Below are positions 8,657 through 17,816 of a stretch of DNA of 64,000 bases, one piece after another. A program made the translations under genes and the position numbers. This DNA is from Gemmatimonadaceae bacterium. GTDB lineage: Bacteria; Gemmatimonadota; Gemmatimonadetes; Gemmatimonadales; Gemmatimonadaceae. The stretch is taken from the NCBI GenBank assembly GCA_030647905.1, contig JAUSJA010000026.1, forward strand, positions 1 to 64,000, read 5' to 3'. Numbering within the stretch: position 1 is the first letter of the stretch; every line of letters starts with the position of its first letter. The notes below the pieces were generated by a model, which had not been told where the DNA came from, did no database searches, and saw only the letters and a program-made list of their open reading frames with translations.

Positions 8657-9013
8657 TCAGTTGCGCGGCGAGCGGGCTCTCGGAACTACGGGGATGCTCT
8701 GGGTCACCATCGGAGAGAGCTCGCTGGTTTTCATCACGTCGGACTTCCCCTGAGCCTCGTGAGTGCTGGCGCTCGCCTGGAGCCGAGCCATGAAGCGCTC
8801 CTTCTCGCGCATACTGGTCATGTCCATGATGAGACCGCTCGTCACGGCTTCCACTTGCTTGAGCCGCTCTTCCATCTCTCGGAGGCTGTCGCCGGAGGTC
8901 TTTCCTCCGCGGCTCAGGTTGTACCAGGTGACAATCAGGCTCTTGGCGACCCAGCCGGTGACGCCGACCAGCACGATCAGAAGAAAAATGGCGCGGGGAT
9001 CGAAGAACATCAT
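8657..9013 (-). CDS. Small membrane protein with coiled coil
   Basis: This 118-residue protein has one N-terminal transmembrane helix (about residues 8-28, IFLLIVLVGVTGWVAKSLIV). A charged helix that looks like a coiled coil follows (LREMEERLKQVEAVTSGLI, about 45-75), then a Pro/Ser-rich tail. The layout resembles PspB-type envelope proteins, but I see no definite sequence signature. It lies 63 nt downstream of the aminotransferase gene on the same strand. Confidence 0.6.
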   Translation of the reverse strand: MMFFDPRAIFLLIVLVGVTGWVAKSLIVTWYNLSRGGKTSGDSLREMEERLKQVEAVTSGLIMDMTSMREKERFMARLQASASTHEAQGKSDVMKTSELSPMVTQSIPVVPRARSPRN

Positions 9014-9076
9014 GTCCGGACGCAGCCGGCCAGCCGATAGTTTCAGCCACGCGCGATTTTTTTTGCGCCTTCCGAG

Positions 9077-10387
9077 CTAGCTGACCTGGTCCAGCAGCGC
9101 CTTGATGCGGGGGAAGAGGACCTGGATTTCGTCCATGGAAACCGCGCCCGCGGAAAGTCGGAACCAGCCGGTATTCGCCCGCACACCGAATGCCTGAAAC
9201 GGGACGACCGCGGCGCCCCCCCGCTCCAGCAGCAAGACACGAATGTCCTCGTCCGTGGTCAGGGTCCTGTCATCGAATGATTTCCCATGCAGCCGAAACT
9301 GCGCCGAGAAGTAGATGGCGCCCTGAGGGTTGATCGAATCCACCGGGTAGCCCTCGGACTTCAGCGCCTCGAAGCCCTCGTGCATCGCGTGCAGGCGCTC
9401 GGCGAGCCGGGCGTCCATCTCCTCCCTGAAATCGGCTATCGCATCGGGGTCGTTGAGGAAGGCGGCGACACCAACCTGCTCCGGTCGCGGCGCCCACGCG
9501 CCGGCGTTCGACAGCAGGTCGCGAATGCGCGCGCCGATCGCGGGGGCCACGAGCATCCATCCCAGCCGCAGGCCGGTGCCGGCGTACGCCTTGGAGACGC
9601 CGTCGGCCGAGATGACGTAGCGCGCCGATTCCGGCACGAGCGCCGCGGGATAGACGTGCTTCTGCCCCTTGGAGACGAGAGCGCCGTACATCTGATCGTG
9701 GAGGACGAAGATGGGGCGCCTGCCGGTGGCCTCGCGCGCGCGATTCTCGCTCACGACCGCGCGCAGGATGTCGCCCAGCTGCTCCTCGCTCATGACCGTA
9801 CCGGTCGGATTCCCCGGAGAGCAGATGCAGATCATCGTCGCATCGGTGAGGTGCGGGCGAAACTGCTCGACGGTGGGCTGGAATCCGGTTTCCACTGTCG
9901 CTTCGATGACGACCGACTGGGCGCCTGTCAGCCACGAGTACGCGTCGTTCTGCCACGATGGTACCGAAAAGACGACCTTGTCGCCGGGATTCACGATCGC
10001 GCGATAGGCGCCATAGAGAACCGGGCGCCCGCCGCTGCAGACGACGATTGCGTCCAGCGGATATCGGACACCGGCAGTCCTGAAGACGTAATCGGAAATC
10101 GCCTGCCGGAGGACGGGAAGGCCCTCCGGGTTCGGATAGTTGGTCTCGCCGCGCGCCACGGCGTCCTGAATCGCCTGCGCGAGCCTCTTCGGGATCGGAA
10201 AATAGCGCGGGTCGAAATCACCGACACTCAGATTCACCACCGTCTCGCCGCTGGCGAGCATTCCGCGGACCTGGCGGGTGATTTTCAGGATGCCGGATTC
10301 GTGCAGCCCTCGCGCACTCACGGAGACGGCGTCGTCGAGCGACTGCTGGTCGCCGAAATCCAGAGGTTTTGCGGGGTCTTGAGTCAT
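9077..10387 (-). CDS. Class I/II PLP-dependent aminotransferase
   Basis: This 436-residue fold-type I aminotransferase has the Schiff-base lysine at residue 266 in DGVSKAYAGTGLRLGW. The preceding elements are YPNPEGLPVLRQAI, the PLP-phosphate region GGRPVLYGAY and the CSPGNPTGT loop with its conserved Asn. The C-terminal substrate-binding Arg lies in NTGWFRLSAG. It belongs to the broad aspartate-aminotransferase-like group; the amino acid used cannot be decided. It is divergently arranged with the dipeptidase gene across an 84-nt gap. Confidence 0.85.
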   Translation of the reverse strand: MTQDPAKPLDFGDQQSLDDAVSVSARGLHESGILKITRQVRGMLASGETVVNLSVGDFDPRYFPIPKRLAQAIQDAVARGETNYPNPEGLPVLRQAISDYVFRTAGVRYPLDAIVVCSGGRPVLYGAYRAIVNPGDKVVFSVPSWQNDAYSWLTGAQSVVIEATVETGFQPTVEQFRPHLTDATMICICSPGNPTGTVMSEEQLGDILRAVVSENRAREATGRRPIFVLHDQMYGALVSKGQKHVYPAALVPESARYVISADGVSKAYAGTGLRLGWMLVAPAIGARIRDLLSNAGAWAPRPEQVGVAAFLNDPDAIADFREEMDARLAERLHAMHEGFEALKSEGYPVDSINPQGAIYFSAQFRLHGKSFDDRTLTTDEDIRVLLLERGGAAVVPFQAFGVRANTGWFRLSAGAVSMDEIQVLFPRIKALLDQVS

Positions 10388-10471
10388 GGGCGGATTCTAC
10401 CCACATGGAGTAGGCCAGTCCAGCGCGTTATGTTTTGCACTCCCCCTGTTTCCTCAGCCTGGAACGAGTCC

Positions 10472-11731
10472 ATGAGATGCTTGATCACACTAGTCGCGCT
10501 CACCACCATGAGCGCATCCGTCATGTCCGCCCAGGCAACTGAGAAGGACTTCGCCAGGGCGCGAAGGGTTCTCGCCTCGACGCCGCTCATAGATGGCCAC
10601 AACGACCTTCCGTGGGCGATTCGCGAAGATGCGAAAGCACCGCTCGACGTCGCCGCTTACGATCTGAGACAGCGCACGCGCGGGCATACCGATCTCGAGC
10701 GCCTTAAGCAGGGAATGGTCGGCGCGCAGTTCTGGTCCCTCTACATCCCCGGAGAAGCGAAGGACTCGGGCTACGCGCGAATCCAGCTCGAGCAGTTCGA
10801 CATAGCGCGACGATTCATCGCGATGTATCCCGATCGCCTCCAACTCGCGCTCAGCTCGAGCGACATCCGCGACGCATTCAGGAAGAAGAAGATCGGATCG
10901 CTACTCGGGATGGAAGGCGGCCACGCTATCGAGAACTCGCTTGGCGCACTGCGGTCGTATTACGCCCTCGGCGCGCGATACCTGACGCTGACGCACAATG
11001 TCACGCTCGACTGGGCCGATGCGGCGCTCGATTCGGCGAAGCATGACGGACTCACGGAGTTCGGCAAGGAAGTTGTGCGCGAGATGAACCGGCTGGGAAT
11101 GCTCGTGGACTTATCGCACGTTTCTCCGGCCGCGATGAGCGATGTGCTCGACGTGAGCGAGGCGCCGGTGATCTTTTCGCACTCGGACTCGCGCGCTCTC
11201 GTTGACGTTCCGCGCAACATTCCCGATTCGATCCTGACGCGCCTGCGGACGAACGGCGGCGTGGCGATGATAACGTTCGTGCCGAGCTTCATCTCGAAGC
11301 AGTTCGCCGACAACGAGGCCGACTTCAACCGCGCCGCGCAGGATATCCGTCTCCGGCTTGCCGGCGACGCGGCGGCGATCAAGCGGGAGATGGACGCGCT
11401 GCGCGCCAGTCATCCGCGGCCCGTCGTCAAGCTGACCCAGGTCGCCGACCACATCGAGCACATGCGGGACGTGGCGGGAATCGATCACATCGGCATCGGT
11501 GCCGACTTCGACGGCATCACCGAAGTCATCCAGGGACTCGAGGACGTATCGAAGTATCCGGCGCTCTTCGCCGAGCTCGCGCATCGCGGCTGGTCGGATG
11601 AAGACATGAAGAAGCTGGCGGGAGAGAATGTGCTCCGCGCGTTCGCGAAGGCGGAGGAGGTCGCGGCACGTCTTCAGAAGTCGCGACAGCCATCCACGAA
11701 GACGATCGCCCAGCTCGACGGAAAAAAATGA
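10472..11731 (+). CDS. Secreted M19 (renal-dipeptidase family) dipeptidase
   Basis: The 419-residue protein has a signal peptide (MRCLITLVALTTMSASVMSAQA). The M19 zinc site is visible: IDGHNDLPW (HxD), the bridging Glu in GMEGGHAIE, then VDLSHVS and IFSHSDSRAL. IGIGADFDG near the C terminus is also typical. These metalloenzymes hydrolyse dipeptides, often with a D-residue at the C-terminal side. The ATG at 10472 is chosen because the signal peptide begins there. The stop overlaps the rhodanese start (ATGA), indicating co-translation. Confidence 0.9.
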   Translation: MRCLITLVALTTMSASVMSAQATEKDFARARRVLASTPLIDGHNDLPWAIREDAKAPLDVAAYDLRQRTRGHTDLERLKQGMVGAQFWSLYIPGEAKDSGYARIQLEQFDIARRFIAMYPDRLQLALSSSDIRDAFRKKKIGSLLGMEGGHAIENSLGALRSYYALGARYLTLTHNVTLDWADAALDSAKHDGLTEFGKEVVREMNRLGMLVDLSHVSPAAMSDVLDVSEAPVIFSHSDSRALVDVPRNIPDSILTRLRTNGGVAMITFVPSFISKQFADNEADFNRAAQDIRLRLAGDAAAIKREMDALRASHPRPVVKLTQVADHIEHMRDVAGIDHIGIGADFDGITEVIQGLEDVSKYPALFAELAHRGWSDEDMKKLAGENVLRAFAKAEEVAARLQKSRQPSTKTIAQLDGKK

Positions 11732-12105
11732 GCGTGCATCTGCATTCCCCGGGCTTCCTCGCAATCGTCGCGGACGCAAAGTCCCGCGTTCGCGAAGTGA
11801 CGGTCGGGGAAGCGCTCAGGGCGGTCAACGGGGGCAGCGCGCGACTGATTGACGTGCGCGAGGACAACGAATGGGAGGCGGCCCACGCGAAAGGCGCCGA
11901 TCACCTCGGCAAGGGGATCATCGAGCGCGACATCGAAAAGACGGTGCCGGACAAGGACGCCGAGCTGATCCTGTATTGCGGCGGCGGTTTCCGCGCCGCT
12001 CTGGCTGCCGATGCGCTTCAGAAGATGGGTTACACCAACGTCGCGTCGATGGCCGGCGGCTGGCGCGCATGGCTCGAAGCAAAGGCTCCAATCGAAGAGG
12101 ACTGA
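11728..12105 (+). CDS. Single-domain rhodanese-like protein
   Basis: This 125-residue cytoplasmic protein carries the rhodanese domain. RLIDVREDNEWEAAHAKGA is the conserved N-terminal block, the active-site Cys lies in LYCGGGFRAALAA, and SMAGGWRAWL closes the fold. Single-domain rhodaneses transfer sulfane sulfur, for example to thiols or cyanide. The start overlaps the dipeptidase stop by 4 nt. Confidence 0.9.
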   Translation: MSVHLHSPGFLAIVADAKSRVREVTVGEALRAVNGGSARLIDVREDNEWEAAHAKGADHLGKGIIERDIEKTVPDKDAELILYCGGGFRAALAADALQKMGYTNVASMAGGWRAWLEAKAPIEED

Positions 12106-12136
12106 AGAGGAACCCTCTGCGTCTTCTGCGTCTCTC

Positions 12137-12319
12137 GTCCCTATCAAGGTTTACAAGGACGCCAGCTGCGACTGCTGCACGGAGTGGGTGAAGCACCTCG
12201 AGCAGAACGGCTTCAAGGTCGAAACCATGGACATGCCCGACCTCTCGGCGGTAAAGCAGAAGTACGGCGTGAAGCCGGAGATTGAGGCGGGCCACACGGC
12301 GGTATACGCGAAGAGATAG
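12137..12319 (+). pseudogene. DUF411 family core fragment
   Basis: The frame encodes VPIKVYKDASCDCCTEW, KHLEQNGFKVE and GHTAVY, which match the CxCC-containing core of DUF411 proteins. Such proteins are usually about 150 residues, exported and linked to metal handling. No start codon or signal peptide precedes the match; the only in-frame ATG (12011) is inside the rhodanese gene. The frame stops right after GHTAVYAKR, where a further 30-40 residues are expected. Both ends are therefore missing. A TCTGCGTCT-type short repeat lies just upstream (12117-12134). Confidence 0.6.
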
Positions 12320-12374
12320 ATCCCGATGAGGAAAGCCAGGCGCTCGATGACTCGGAGAATCTCGTAGCGCTCCG

Positions 12375-14315
12375 TTACGGCTTCCAGCTGTTGTTCGACC
12401 GATCCAGATCCTGGAAGCGATTGTCCGGGTCGAGCGTGACCGACTTGATAGCCTTTCCACCGAGCGGGACTCGGGCAGCGAGCATCCGGGTGCCGGTGAA
12501 CCACTGCTCCGCCGGCAGCGTCTCCGTCCGGCTCGTGCCGTCCGCGTAGTCAATTCGCACGATCACCGGCATCGCCAGATCGCCTTTGTCACGAACGGTG
12601 ATCGCTGCTTCTCCGTCCTGCGTCGTCACCAACTCGATGGACTGATCCACCGTGTAGCTCGTGAAGAACCAGCCATACCAGAACCAGCCGAGATCGCGGC
12701 CGAGCGACTGGTTCATGGACATGAAGAAATCCCATGGCGACGGGTGCTTGTATTTCCACTGAACCGCATAGTTGGCGAACGCCCGCCGCACCGCAGAATC
12801 ACCCACGATCCCGCCAAGCGCGTTGAGCGCGATCTCCGGCTTGCTGTAAGTCGCGACGGAGGCATTCGGACCCGCATAGTTGCTCGGCCACATCATCGGC
12901 GCTTCCAGATCGGATCCCGCGACGCGACGGTAGCCGGCCGCGCGGGTCTGCCAGTTCACCGGCGCATTGTTGATCGCCGCCACGGCGGGCGCGTCTATGT
13001 ACCCGTTGAATCCCTCGTCCATGAACCCATGCCGCGTCTCGTTCGAGCCGACCATCATCGGGAACCACTGGTGCCCGAACTCATGGACCGTGACACCGAG
13101 GCCCGACCCGTTGAAGATGATCATCGGGTACTCCATCCCCGTCTCCGGTCCATCGGCGATTGTGCCCTGCGAGAACTCGTAAGGAAAGAGAAAGGCCGAA
13201 TGCTGCTCGAGCGCTTTCCGTCCGAACTGGGCGGTGTTGTTCGTCCTGTACGCTGTGTGCTGCGGCAGGTGCAGGACGTGAACGGGGACGATCCCCTTCC
13301 CCGGAATCGCTGCGTGCGTCGCGTCATACACGTAATCACGCGATACCGCGAAGGCGAAGTCGTTCACCATCGGCGCGTTGAAGTGCCATGTGAGAGTGGA
13401 GCCGGGCGCGGTGGCGTCGGCGCCGCGCTCGCTCGCCTCGACGACGTGGATCGTGGTGTCCGTCCGCATCGCCATCGCCAACCGGTCGCGAGTGCGCTGT
13501 GACAGCACCTCGGCCGGATTCTGCAGCTCGCCGGTCGCGCCGAGGAGCCAGCCGCCCGGAACCGTGATTCGTACGTCGAAGCTTCCGAACTCGTTGTAGA
13601 ACTCGCCATACCCGAGGTACTGGTCGAGGTCCCAGCCGCGCAGGTCGTCGTACATCGCGACCTGCGGGTACCACTGCGCGATCTGGTACAGATAGCTGCC
13701 GTACCGCCCCATTCGCTGGCCGCGACGTGTCGTGTCCACAGCGGGCACCGTGAATCGCCACGCGACATCGATTGTCGCCGACGCGCCCGGGAGAATCGGT
13801 GCGGGTGGCGTCACCGTGGCGATGCGCTCATCGAGACGATATTGCTGCCGGTCGGTCATCGAGATAGACGTCCCGTTCACCGAGAGCTTGTCCACCGTCA
13901 CGCCGTCGGTAATGTCGGTGACGTTGCCGTTCCTCTTCACGAGGGGCGTGAAGTAGTTCTGATACAGCCGAAGCACGACTGTCTTCAGCGTGTCCGGCGT
14001 CGAATTGTGGAGCGTGATCGTCTCGCTTCCGCGAAGCTGGTTCGTGGCAGCATCAATCGTCGCGTCTATCCGGTAGTCCACGCGCTGCTGCCAGTAATTC
14101 CGCCCCGGAGCGCCGGTCGAATCGCGGGTGCCCGCGGCGTATGCCTTCCGGATGGACGGCCATATCGGGATGTCCCTCCTGACAGCTCGCTCCGGCCACT
14201 GTGCACGCACCGCTGAGGCGGGAGCGGTCTGCGGCGCCGGGGAGTTGGAGCACGCTGCCAGGACGAGGGCAAAAGCTGCAGCCGAGACGCGGCGGACGAT
14301 TGAATCGAAGTTCAT
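12375..14315 (-). CDS. M1 family metallopeptidase, lipoprotein
   Basis: The 646-residue protein starts with a lipoprotein signal ending in VLAACS and is therefore probably membrane-anchored outside the cytoplasm. The gluzincin site is complete: HEFGH at residues 411-415 and the third zinc ligand Glu434, 18 residues on, in MDEGFNGY. The GAMEN-like exopeptidase motif is replaced by TGMEYPMIIF. An N-terminal beta-sandwich with LRGSETITLHNST supports the M1 aminopeptidase family. It is transcribed toward the DUF411 fragment. Confidence 0.9.
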   Translation of the reverse strand: MNFDSIVRRVSAAAFALVLAACSNSPAPQTAPASAVRAQWPERAVRRDIPIWPSIRKAYAAGTRDSTGAPGRNYWQQRVDYRIDATIDAATNQLRGSETITLHNSTPDTLKTVVLRLYQNYFTPLVKRNGNVTDITDGVTVDKLSVNGTSISMTDRQQYRLDERIATVTPPAPILPGASATIDVAWRFTVPAVDTTRRGQRMGRYGSYLYQIAQWYPQVAMYDDLRGWDLDQYLGYGEFYNEFGSFDVRITVPGGWLLGATGELQNPAEVLSQRTRDRLAMAMRTDTTIHVVEASERGADATAPGSTLTWHFNAPMVNDFAFAVSRDYVYDATHAAIPGKGIVPVHVLHLPQHTAYRTNNTAQFGRKALEQHSAFLFPYEFSQGTIADGPETGMEYPMIIFNGSGLGVTVHEFGHQWFPMMVGSNETRHGFMDEGFNGYIDAPAVAAINNAPVNWQTRAAGYRRVAGSDLEAPMMWPSNYAGPNASVATYSKPEIALNALGGIVGDSAVRRAFANYAVQWKYKHPSPWDFFMSMNQSLGRDLGWFWYGWFFTSYTVDQSIELVTTQDGEAAITVRDKGDLAMPVIVRIDYADGTSRTETLPAEQWFTGTRMLAARVPLGGKAIKSVTLDPDNRFQDLDRSNNSWKP

Positions 14316-14412
14316 GCGGGGTGCGGATTCGGTGAGGGGGTGAGTCAGGAGAGCAATAAGGCCCCATGCATGGAACTATCCAAGCCGGGTCCGCTTGCCC
14401 GGTCCAACGGGG

Positions 14413-14444
14413 GTCAAAAGACCCTTGCGTCAAAAGACCCTTGC
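14413..14444. repeat. 16-bp direct tandem repeat
   Basis: GTCAAAAGACCCTTGC occurs twice in succession (14413-14428 and 14429-14444) with no mismatch. The second copy runs into the -35 element of the candidate promoter for the GNAT gene, so it could be an activator or repressor site. That role is inference. Confidence 0.85.
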
Positions 14445-14469
14445 GTAGCACTGGCTGATTATTTATACA
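14441..14469 (+). promoter_or_regulatory. Candidate sigma-70-type promoter of the GNAT gene
   Basis: TTGCGT (14441-14446), a 17-nt spacer and TATACA (14464-14469) form a plausible promoter. Transcription would begin near 14476, which is also the first base of the GTG start, so the mRNA could be leaderless. Confidence 0.45.
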
Positions 14470-14475
14470 TTCTTT

Positions 14476-15057
14476 GTGCATAATCACTCACCAGTGACCC
14501 TTCCTTTCTCCGCCACCCCGAATGAGCCTTCCCGGCCCGTCGTTCGCAACGCCACTCGCGCCGACGCCGACCAGATCTGGGAGATGGTATCGTGCTACGC
14601 GGCCGAAGGGCTGATGCTGCCCCGCACTCTGCAGCAGGTGGCGATGAACGTTGACAATTACGTCGTCGCGACTTCCGGCACCCGTGTCGTCGCCTGCGCG
14701 GCCCTGGAGGAGTACTCCCCGTCGCTGGCCGAGGTCGCCTCGGTTGCGGTGGCAAAGGCGGAGCTCGGCAAGGGTCTGGGAACCGACGTCGTACTAGGCG
14801 TCGAGCGCCTCGCCCGCTCCCGCGATATTGGAGAGCTCTTCGCGCTCAGCCTGAGCGACCGGTTCTTCCTTTCGCTGGACTACGAGCCGATGTCCATCTC
14901 GCGCTATCCGGAGAAGCTGGCGCGCTACGACCGCCTTGCTGCGCAGGGCGTGGAGATCGTTCCCAAGCACTGCTTCCAGAAGCTCCTCGCCGATTCGTGG
15001 CAGCTCCCGACGCTGGTCGAGGACGCCCCCGCCGAGAGGGCGTTGCGGGCAAGCTGA
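14476..15057 (+). CDS. GNAT-family N-acetyltransferase, ArgA-like
   Basis: The 193-residue protein carries one GNAT domain. Typical parts are VRNATRADADQIWEMV at the start and the LPRTLQQV segment. VASVAVAKAELGKGLG, with the acetyl-CoA-binding loop, corresponds to the family's V.P.YRGKGIG. This layout is close to the stand-alone N-acetylglutamate synthases used in arginine synthesis, but no arg gene is near. The GTG at 14476 is uncertain because no ribosome binding site is visible; a downstream GTG at 14494 is possible. A strong terminator follows. Confidence 0.75.
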   Translation: MHNHSPVTLPFSATPNEPSRPVVRNATRADADQIWEMVSCYAAEGLMLPRTLQQVAMNVDNYVVATSGTRVVACAALEEYSPSLAEVASVAVAKAELGKGLGTDVVLGVERLARSRDIGELFALSLSDRFFLSLDYEPMSISRYPEKLARYDRLAAQGVEIVPKHCFQKLLADSWQLPTLVEDAPAERALRAS

Positions 15058-15088
15058 GCCCGGCTGCTCGACGCAATAAACGAAAGGC

Positions 15089-15111
15089 GCGCCCCGCGGG
15101 CGCTTTTTTTT
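15089..15111 (+). terminator. Intrinsic terminator after the GNAT gene
   Basis: A GCGCCC stem (15089-15094) pairs with GGGCGC (15098-15103) across a CGC loop. Eight T residues follow directly. Confidence 0.9.
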
Positions 15112-15131
15112 GTCCAAGTGGATTGTGGTGC

Positions 15132-15153
15132 AGCAACGGGTAACGGGTAACGG
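15132..15153. repeat. Short heptamer array, CGGGTAA type
   Basis: The sequence contains AACGGGT repeated with a third partial copy. It belongs to the same A(A/G)CGGG(T/C) family as the arrays near 22.4, 27.1 and 52.4 kb. It lies between the terminator and the DinB gene. Confidence 0.75.
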
Positions 15154-15281
15154 AAGTCTTGCAGGCCCGTTCATCGGCGTGCTTTATATGGTATCGAAGA
15201 ACCGCCGCCGACCGATGCACCGCCACATCAATTATCGCTGCTCCGAAAGCTTGTAACCAGACAGCACAGGAGGACCGCCTT

Positions 15282-15818
15282 GTGAGCTCGCCCTTTCGTT
15301 CGATCAGACCGGTCGCCGGTGAATACGCATCCTACTACGCCAGCTATATCGCGCGCGTTCCGGACGGCGACATCGTGGAAACACTCGACCGCCAGATCTC
15401 GGAGTCGCTCGAGCTCTTCCGGTCCATTCCGGAATCACTCGGCGATCATCGTTACGCCCCCGGCAAATGGAGCATCCGCGAAGTGATCGGTCACATCGCC
15501 GACGCCGAGCGTGTTTTCGCGTACCGTGCGCTCCGGTTCTCCCGGGCAGACACGACGCCGGTGGCAGGATTCGACGAGAATGCGTACGTGAGCAACGCGC
15601 CGTTCGCGCGCACGAGTCTCGCCGATCTTGCGAGCGGGCTCGAGCACGTCAGGCGTGCCTCGCTGTATCTTTTCGCCGGGCTCGACGAGGAAGCGATGAC
15701 GCGCCGCGGAATCGCGAACGGGTTCGAGGTCTCTGTCCGCGCGCTCGCGTGGATCACCGCGGGCCATGAGACTCACCACATTGACGTGCTTCGAGCACGG
15801 TATCTCACAGAGCGATGA
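15282..15818 (+). CDS. DinB-family protein
   Basis: The 178-residue four-helix protein belongs to the DinB/YfiT superfamily. Metal-ligand histidines are seen in REVIGHIADAERVFAYR and AGHETHHIDVLRARY. Members include thiol-dependent transferases, but substrates are mostly unknown. I chose the GTG at 15282 because AGGAGG ends about 8 nt upstream and homology starts there. The stop overlaps the next start (ATGA), so it heads a three-gene operon with the DUF885 peptidase and the class-V aminotransferase. Confidence 0.85.
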   Translation: MSSPFRSIRPVAGEYASYYASYIARVPDGDIVETLDRQISESLELFRSIPESLGDHRYAPGKWSIREVIGHIADAERVFAYRALRFSRADTTPVAGFDENAYVSNAPFARTSLADLASGLEHVRRASLYLFAGLDEEAMTRRGIANGFEVSVRALAWITAGHETHHIDVLRARYLTER

Positions 15819-17791
15819 ACCGACGGTCCTTCGTACGAAGCGCCGGCATGACAGCCGCAGGTTTCGGAATTCTCCGCAACGTCCAGGCGTGCGCGCCTCC
15901 GCCGGGACCCGGGGGCATCCCACGTCCCGCAATTCTTCCCGGTACGTTCGCCGAGCTGCGTGACAGGTACTTCCTCTATCACCTGGAAAAGAACCCCGTC
16001 ACGTCCACGTACCTCGGCGGAGACGGCTATAGTCCATCACTCGCCGGTTCCAATGCGCGGCTGCGGGATTATCGCGCGTCGTCGCTCAACGCGGAGCTGA
16101 GATTCTATCGGTCGCTGCGCGCATCCATCGGGCAGATACCGACGACCGGCATGACGGCCCGCGATCGCGCCGATCATCGGCTGATGTCGGCCCAGCTCGA
16201 CTTTCTCATCCATCAGATCGGCGATCTTCACTATCACCAGCGCTCGCTCGACACTTATGTGGGGGAGCCGTTCCGCGGCGTGGACTGGCAGATTCAGCAG
16301 ATGGTGGAGCTGCCCGGTGGACTGCTCGGCAACGAGCCCGACTGGCAACAGGTCGTCACTCGCACGATGACTGTCGCCGGGTACCTCGAGGTCGCGAAGA
16401 CGAACCTTCTCTCGGGAAAGAAGGCGGGCATCATTCCCGACCGGCGGATGGTGCAGCGCGATGGCATCAACGGGAGCCATGCAAACGCGGAGTATTTCCG
16501 CACCACTCTACCGAAGACAGCGCAGCAGTTCATCGGCTCACGCCCGTTCGCCGCTACCATGCGCGCGCAGATCACGGGCGCCGGCATGACCGCCGCCAAT
16601 GCGTGGGAACAGTTCGCCGCGTTCCTCGGCCAGACGTACGACGTGAACGAGACAGTGGATCGCTTCGCCGCCGGTGAGCGCGAGTACGAGTGGCGCGTGC
16701 ACAACGTGGTGCAGGATCCGCGTAGCGCCGCCGAGCTCTATGAGTATGGCGCATCGCAGGTCGCGCTGTACACTGGAAAGATCGTGGACGTGGCGCGCGA
16801 ATTCTCCACCAACGCGAAGCTCAATCTGCCGTTCGGCACCGACGCCGATAACTACGCGAGCGTCAGGCGGGTGATGGAGTTTCTGTCGAAGGACTCGCCG
16901 AAGAACGACGATCAGCTCTTCAAGTGGTACAGGGACGCCGGAGCGCGCGCGGTCGCGTACGGCCGTGAGCACAACCTGTTCGACGTGCCGGCCACATATC
17001 GTCTCGACGTCGTGCCCACGCCGCCGGTTCTTCAGAGCACGATAGATGCGGCGTACTACCCCGCGCCGCCCTACAGGAAGACGGGCGTTGGCCGATTCTA
17101 TCTGACTCCAACGGGCAACAATCCGGAAGATCTCAAGCTCAACAACTTCTCGTCGGTCGCGGACACCGCCGTTCACGAGGGGTTCCCCGGTCACGACTGG
17201 CATTTCCGCTACATGACAGACCACAAGGACGAGATCTCGAACATTCGCTGGCTCACGCCGGGGGCCGTTGAGGATTCATCGTCCATGTGGAGCGACTCGA
17301 TGGCGACCGAGGGGTGGGGCCTCTACAGCGAAGAGCTGATGTCCGAGCCCGTCGCCAACCACAAGTACGGCTTCTACTCGCCTGGTGAGTATCTCTACGA
17401 GCTGCAGGGCCAGCTGTTGCGCGCCGTGCGCATTCGCGTTGACGTCGGCATGCACACGGGACGCATGACGTTCGATCAGGCGATTGACTACTTCACCGAG
17501 CACGTCCAGTTCACTCCCGGTGCGCGCCTCGGCGCAGCGACGAATCCGGCGGCGAAGGCGGCGTTCGATTCGGCAACACGCGCCATCTACAGGTATTCCA
17601 AGTGGCCGACCCAGGCGATCACGTACAACCTCGGAAAGAACTCGATCATCGGGCTCCGCGAGGCGTGCAAGGCGAAGATGGGCGCGTCCTTCACGGCCAG
17701 GACATTTCACGAAAGATTCATGGCGCAGGGCCAGATTCCGGTCCCCTTCATAAGGGACGGCTTTCTGGAGGAGTGCGGCCCGCAGGGCTAG
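15815..17791 (+). CDS. DUF885 putative zinc peptidase, Tat-type leader
   Basis: The 658-residue DUF885 protein starts with MNRRSFVRSAGMTAAGFGI, a twin-arginine leader, and a Cys at about residue 26 (VQACAPPP) could be lipidated. The putative zinc site HEGFPGH lies at residues 454-460, with TEGWGLYSEEL downstream supplying further conserved Glu residues. The family is held to be M32-like metallopeptidases of unknown substrate. The gene overlaps dinB by 4 nt and is followed 25 nt later by the aminotransferase gene. Confidence 0.85.
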   Translation: MNRRSFVRSAGMTAAGFGILRNVQACAPPPGPGGIPRPAILPGTFAELRDRYFLYHLEKNPVTSTYLGGDGYSPSLAGSNARLRDYRASSLNAELRFYRSLRASIGQIPTTGMTARDRADHRLMSAQLDFLIHQIGDLHYHQRSLDTYVGEPFRGVDWQIQQMVELPGGLLGNEPDWQQVVTRTMTVAGYLEVAKTNLLSGKKAGIIPDRRMVQRDGINGSHANAEYFRTTLPKTAQQFIGSRPFAATMRAQITGAGMTAANAWEQFAAFLGQTYDVNETVDRFAAGEREYEWRVHNVVQDPRSAAELYEYGASQVALYTGKIVDVAREFSTNAKLNLPFGTDADNYASVRRVMEFLSKDSPKNDDQLFKWYRDAGARAVAYGREHNLFDVPATYRLDVVPTPPVLQSTIDAAYYPAPPYRKTGVGRFYLTPTGNNPEDLKLNNFSSVADTAVHEGFPGHDWHFRYMTDHKDEISNIRWLTPGAVEDSSSMWSDSMATEGWGLYSEELMSEPVANHKYGFYSPGEYLYELQGQLLRAVRIRVDVGMHTGRMTFDQAIDYFTEHVQFTPGARLGAATNPAAKAAFDSATRAIYRYSKWPTQAITYNLGKNSIIGLREACKAKMGASFTARTFHERFMAQGQIPVPFIRDGFLEECGPQG

Positions 17792-17816
17792 CACAATCAC
17801 ACTGGGAGCGGTTCAC

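Noticed and set aside
9287-10471. Plus-strand open frame extending the dipeptidase upstream
   Set aside because: It is antisense to the aminotransferase; the signal peptide shows the true start at 10472.
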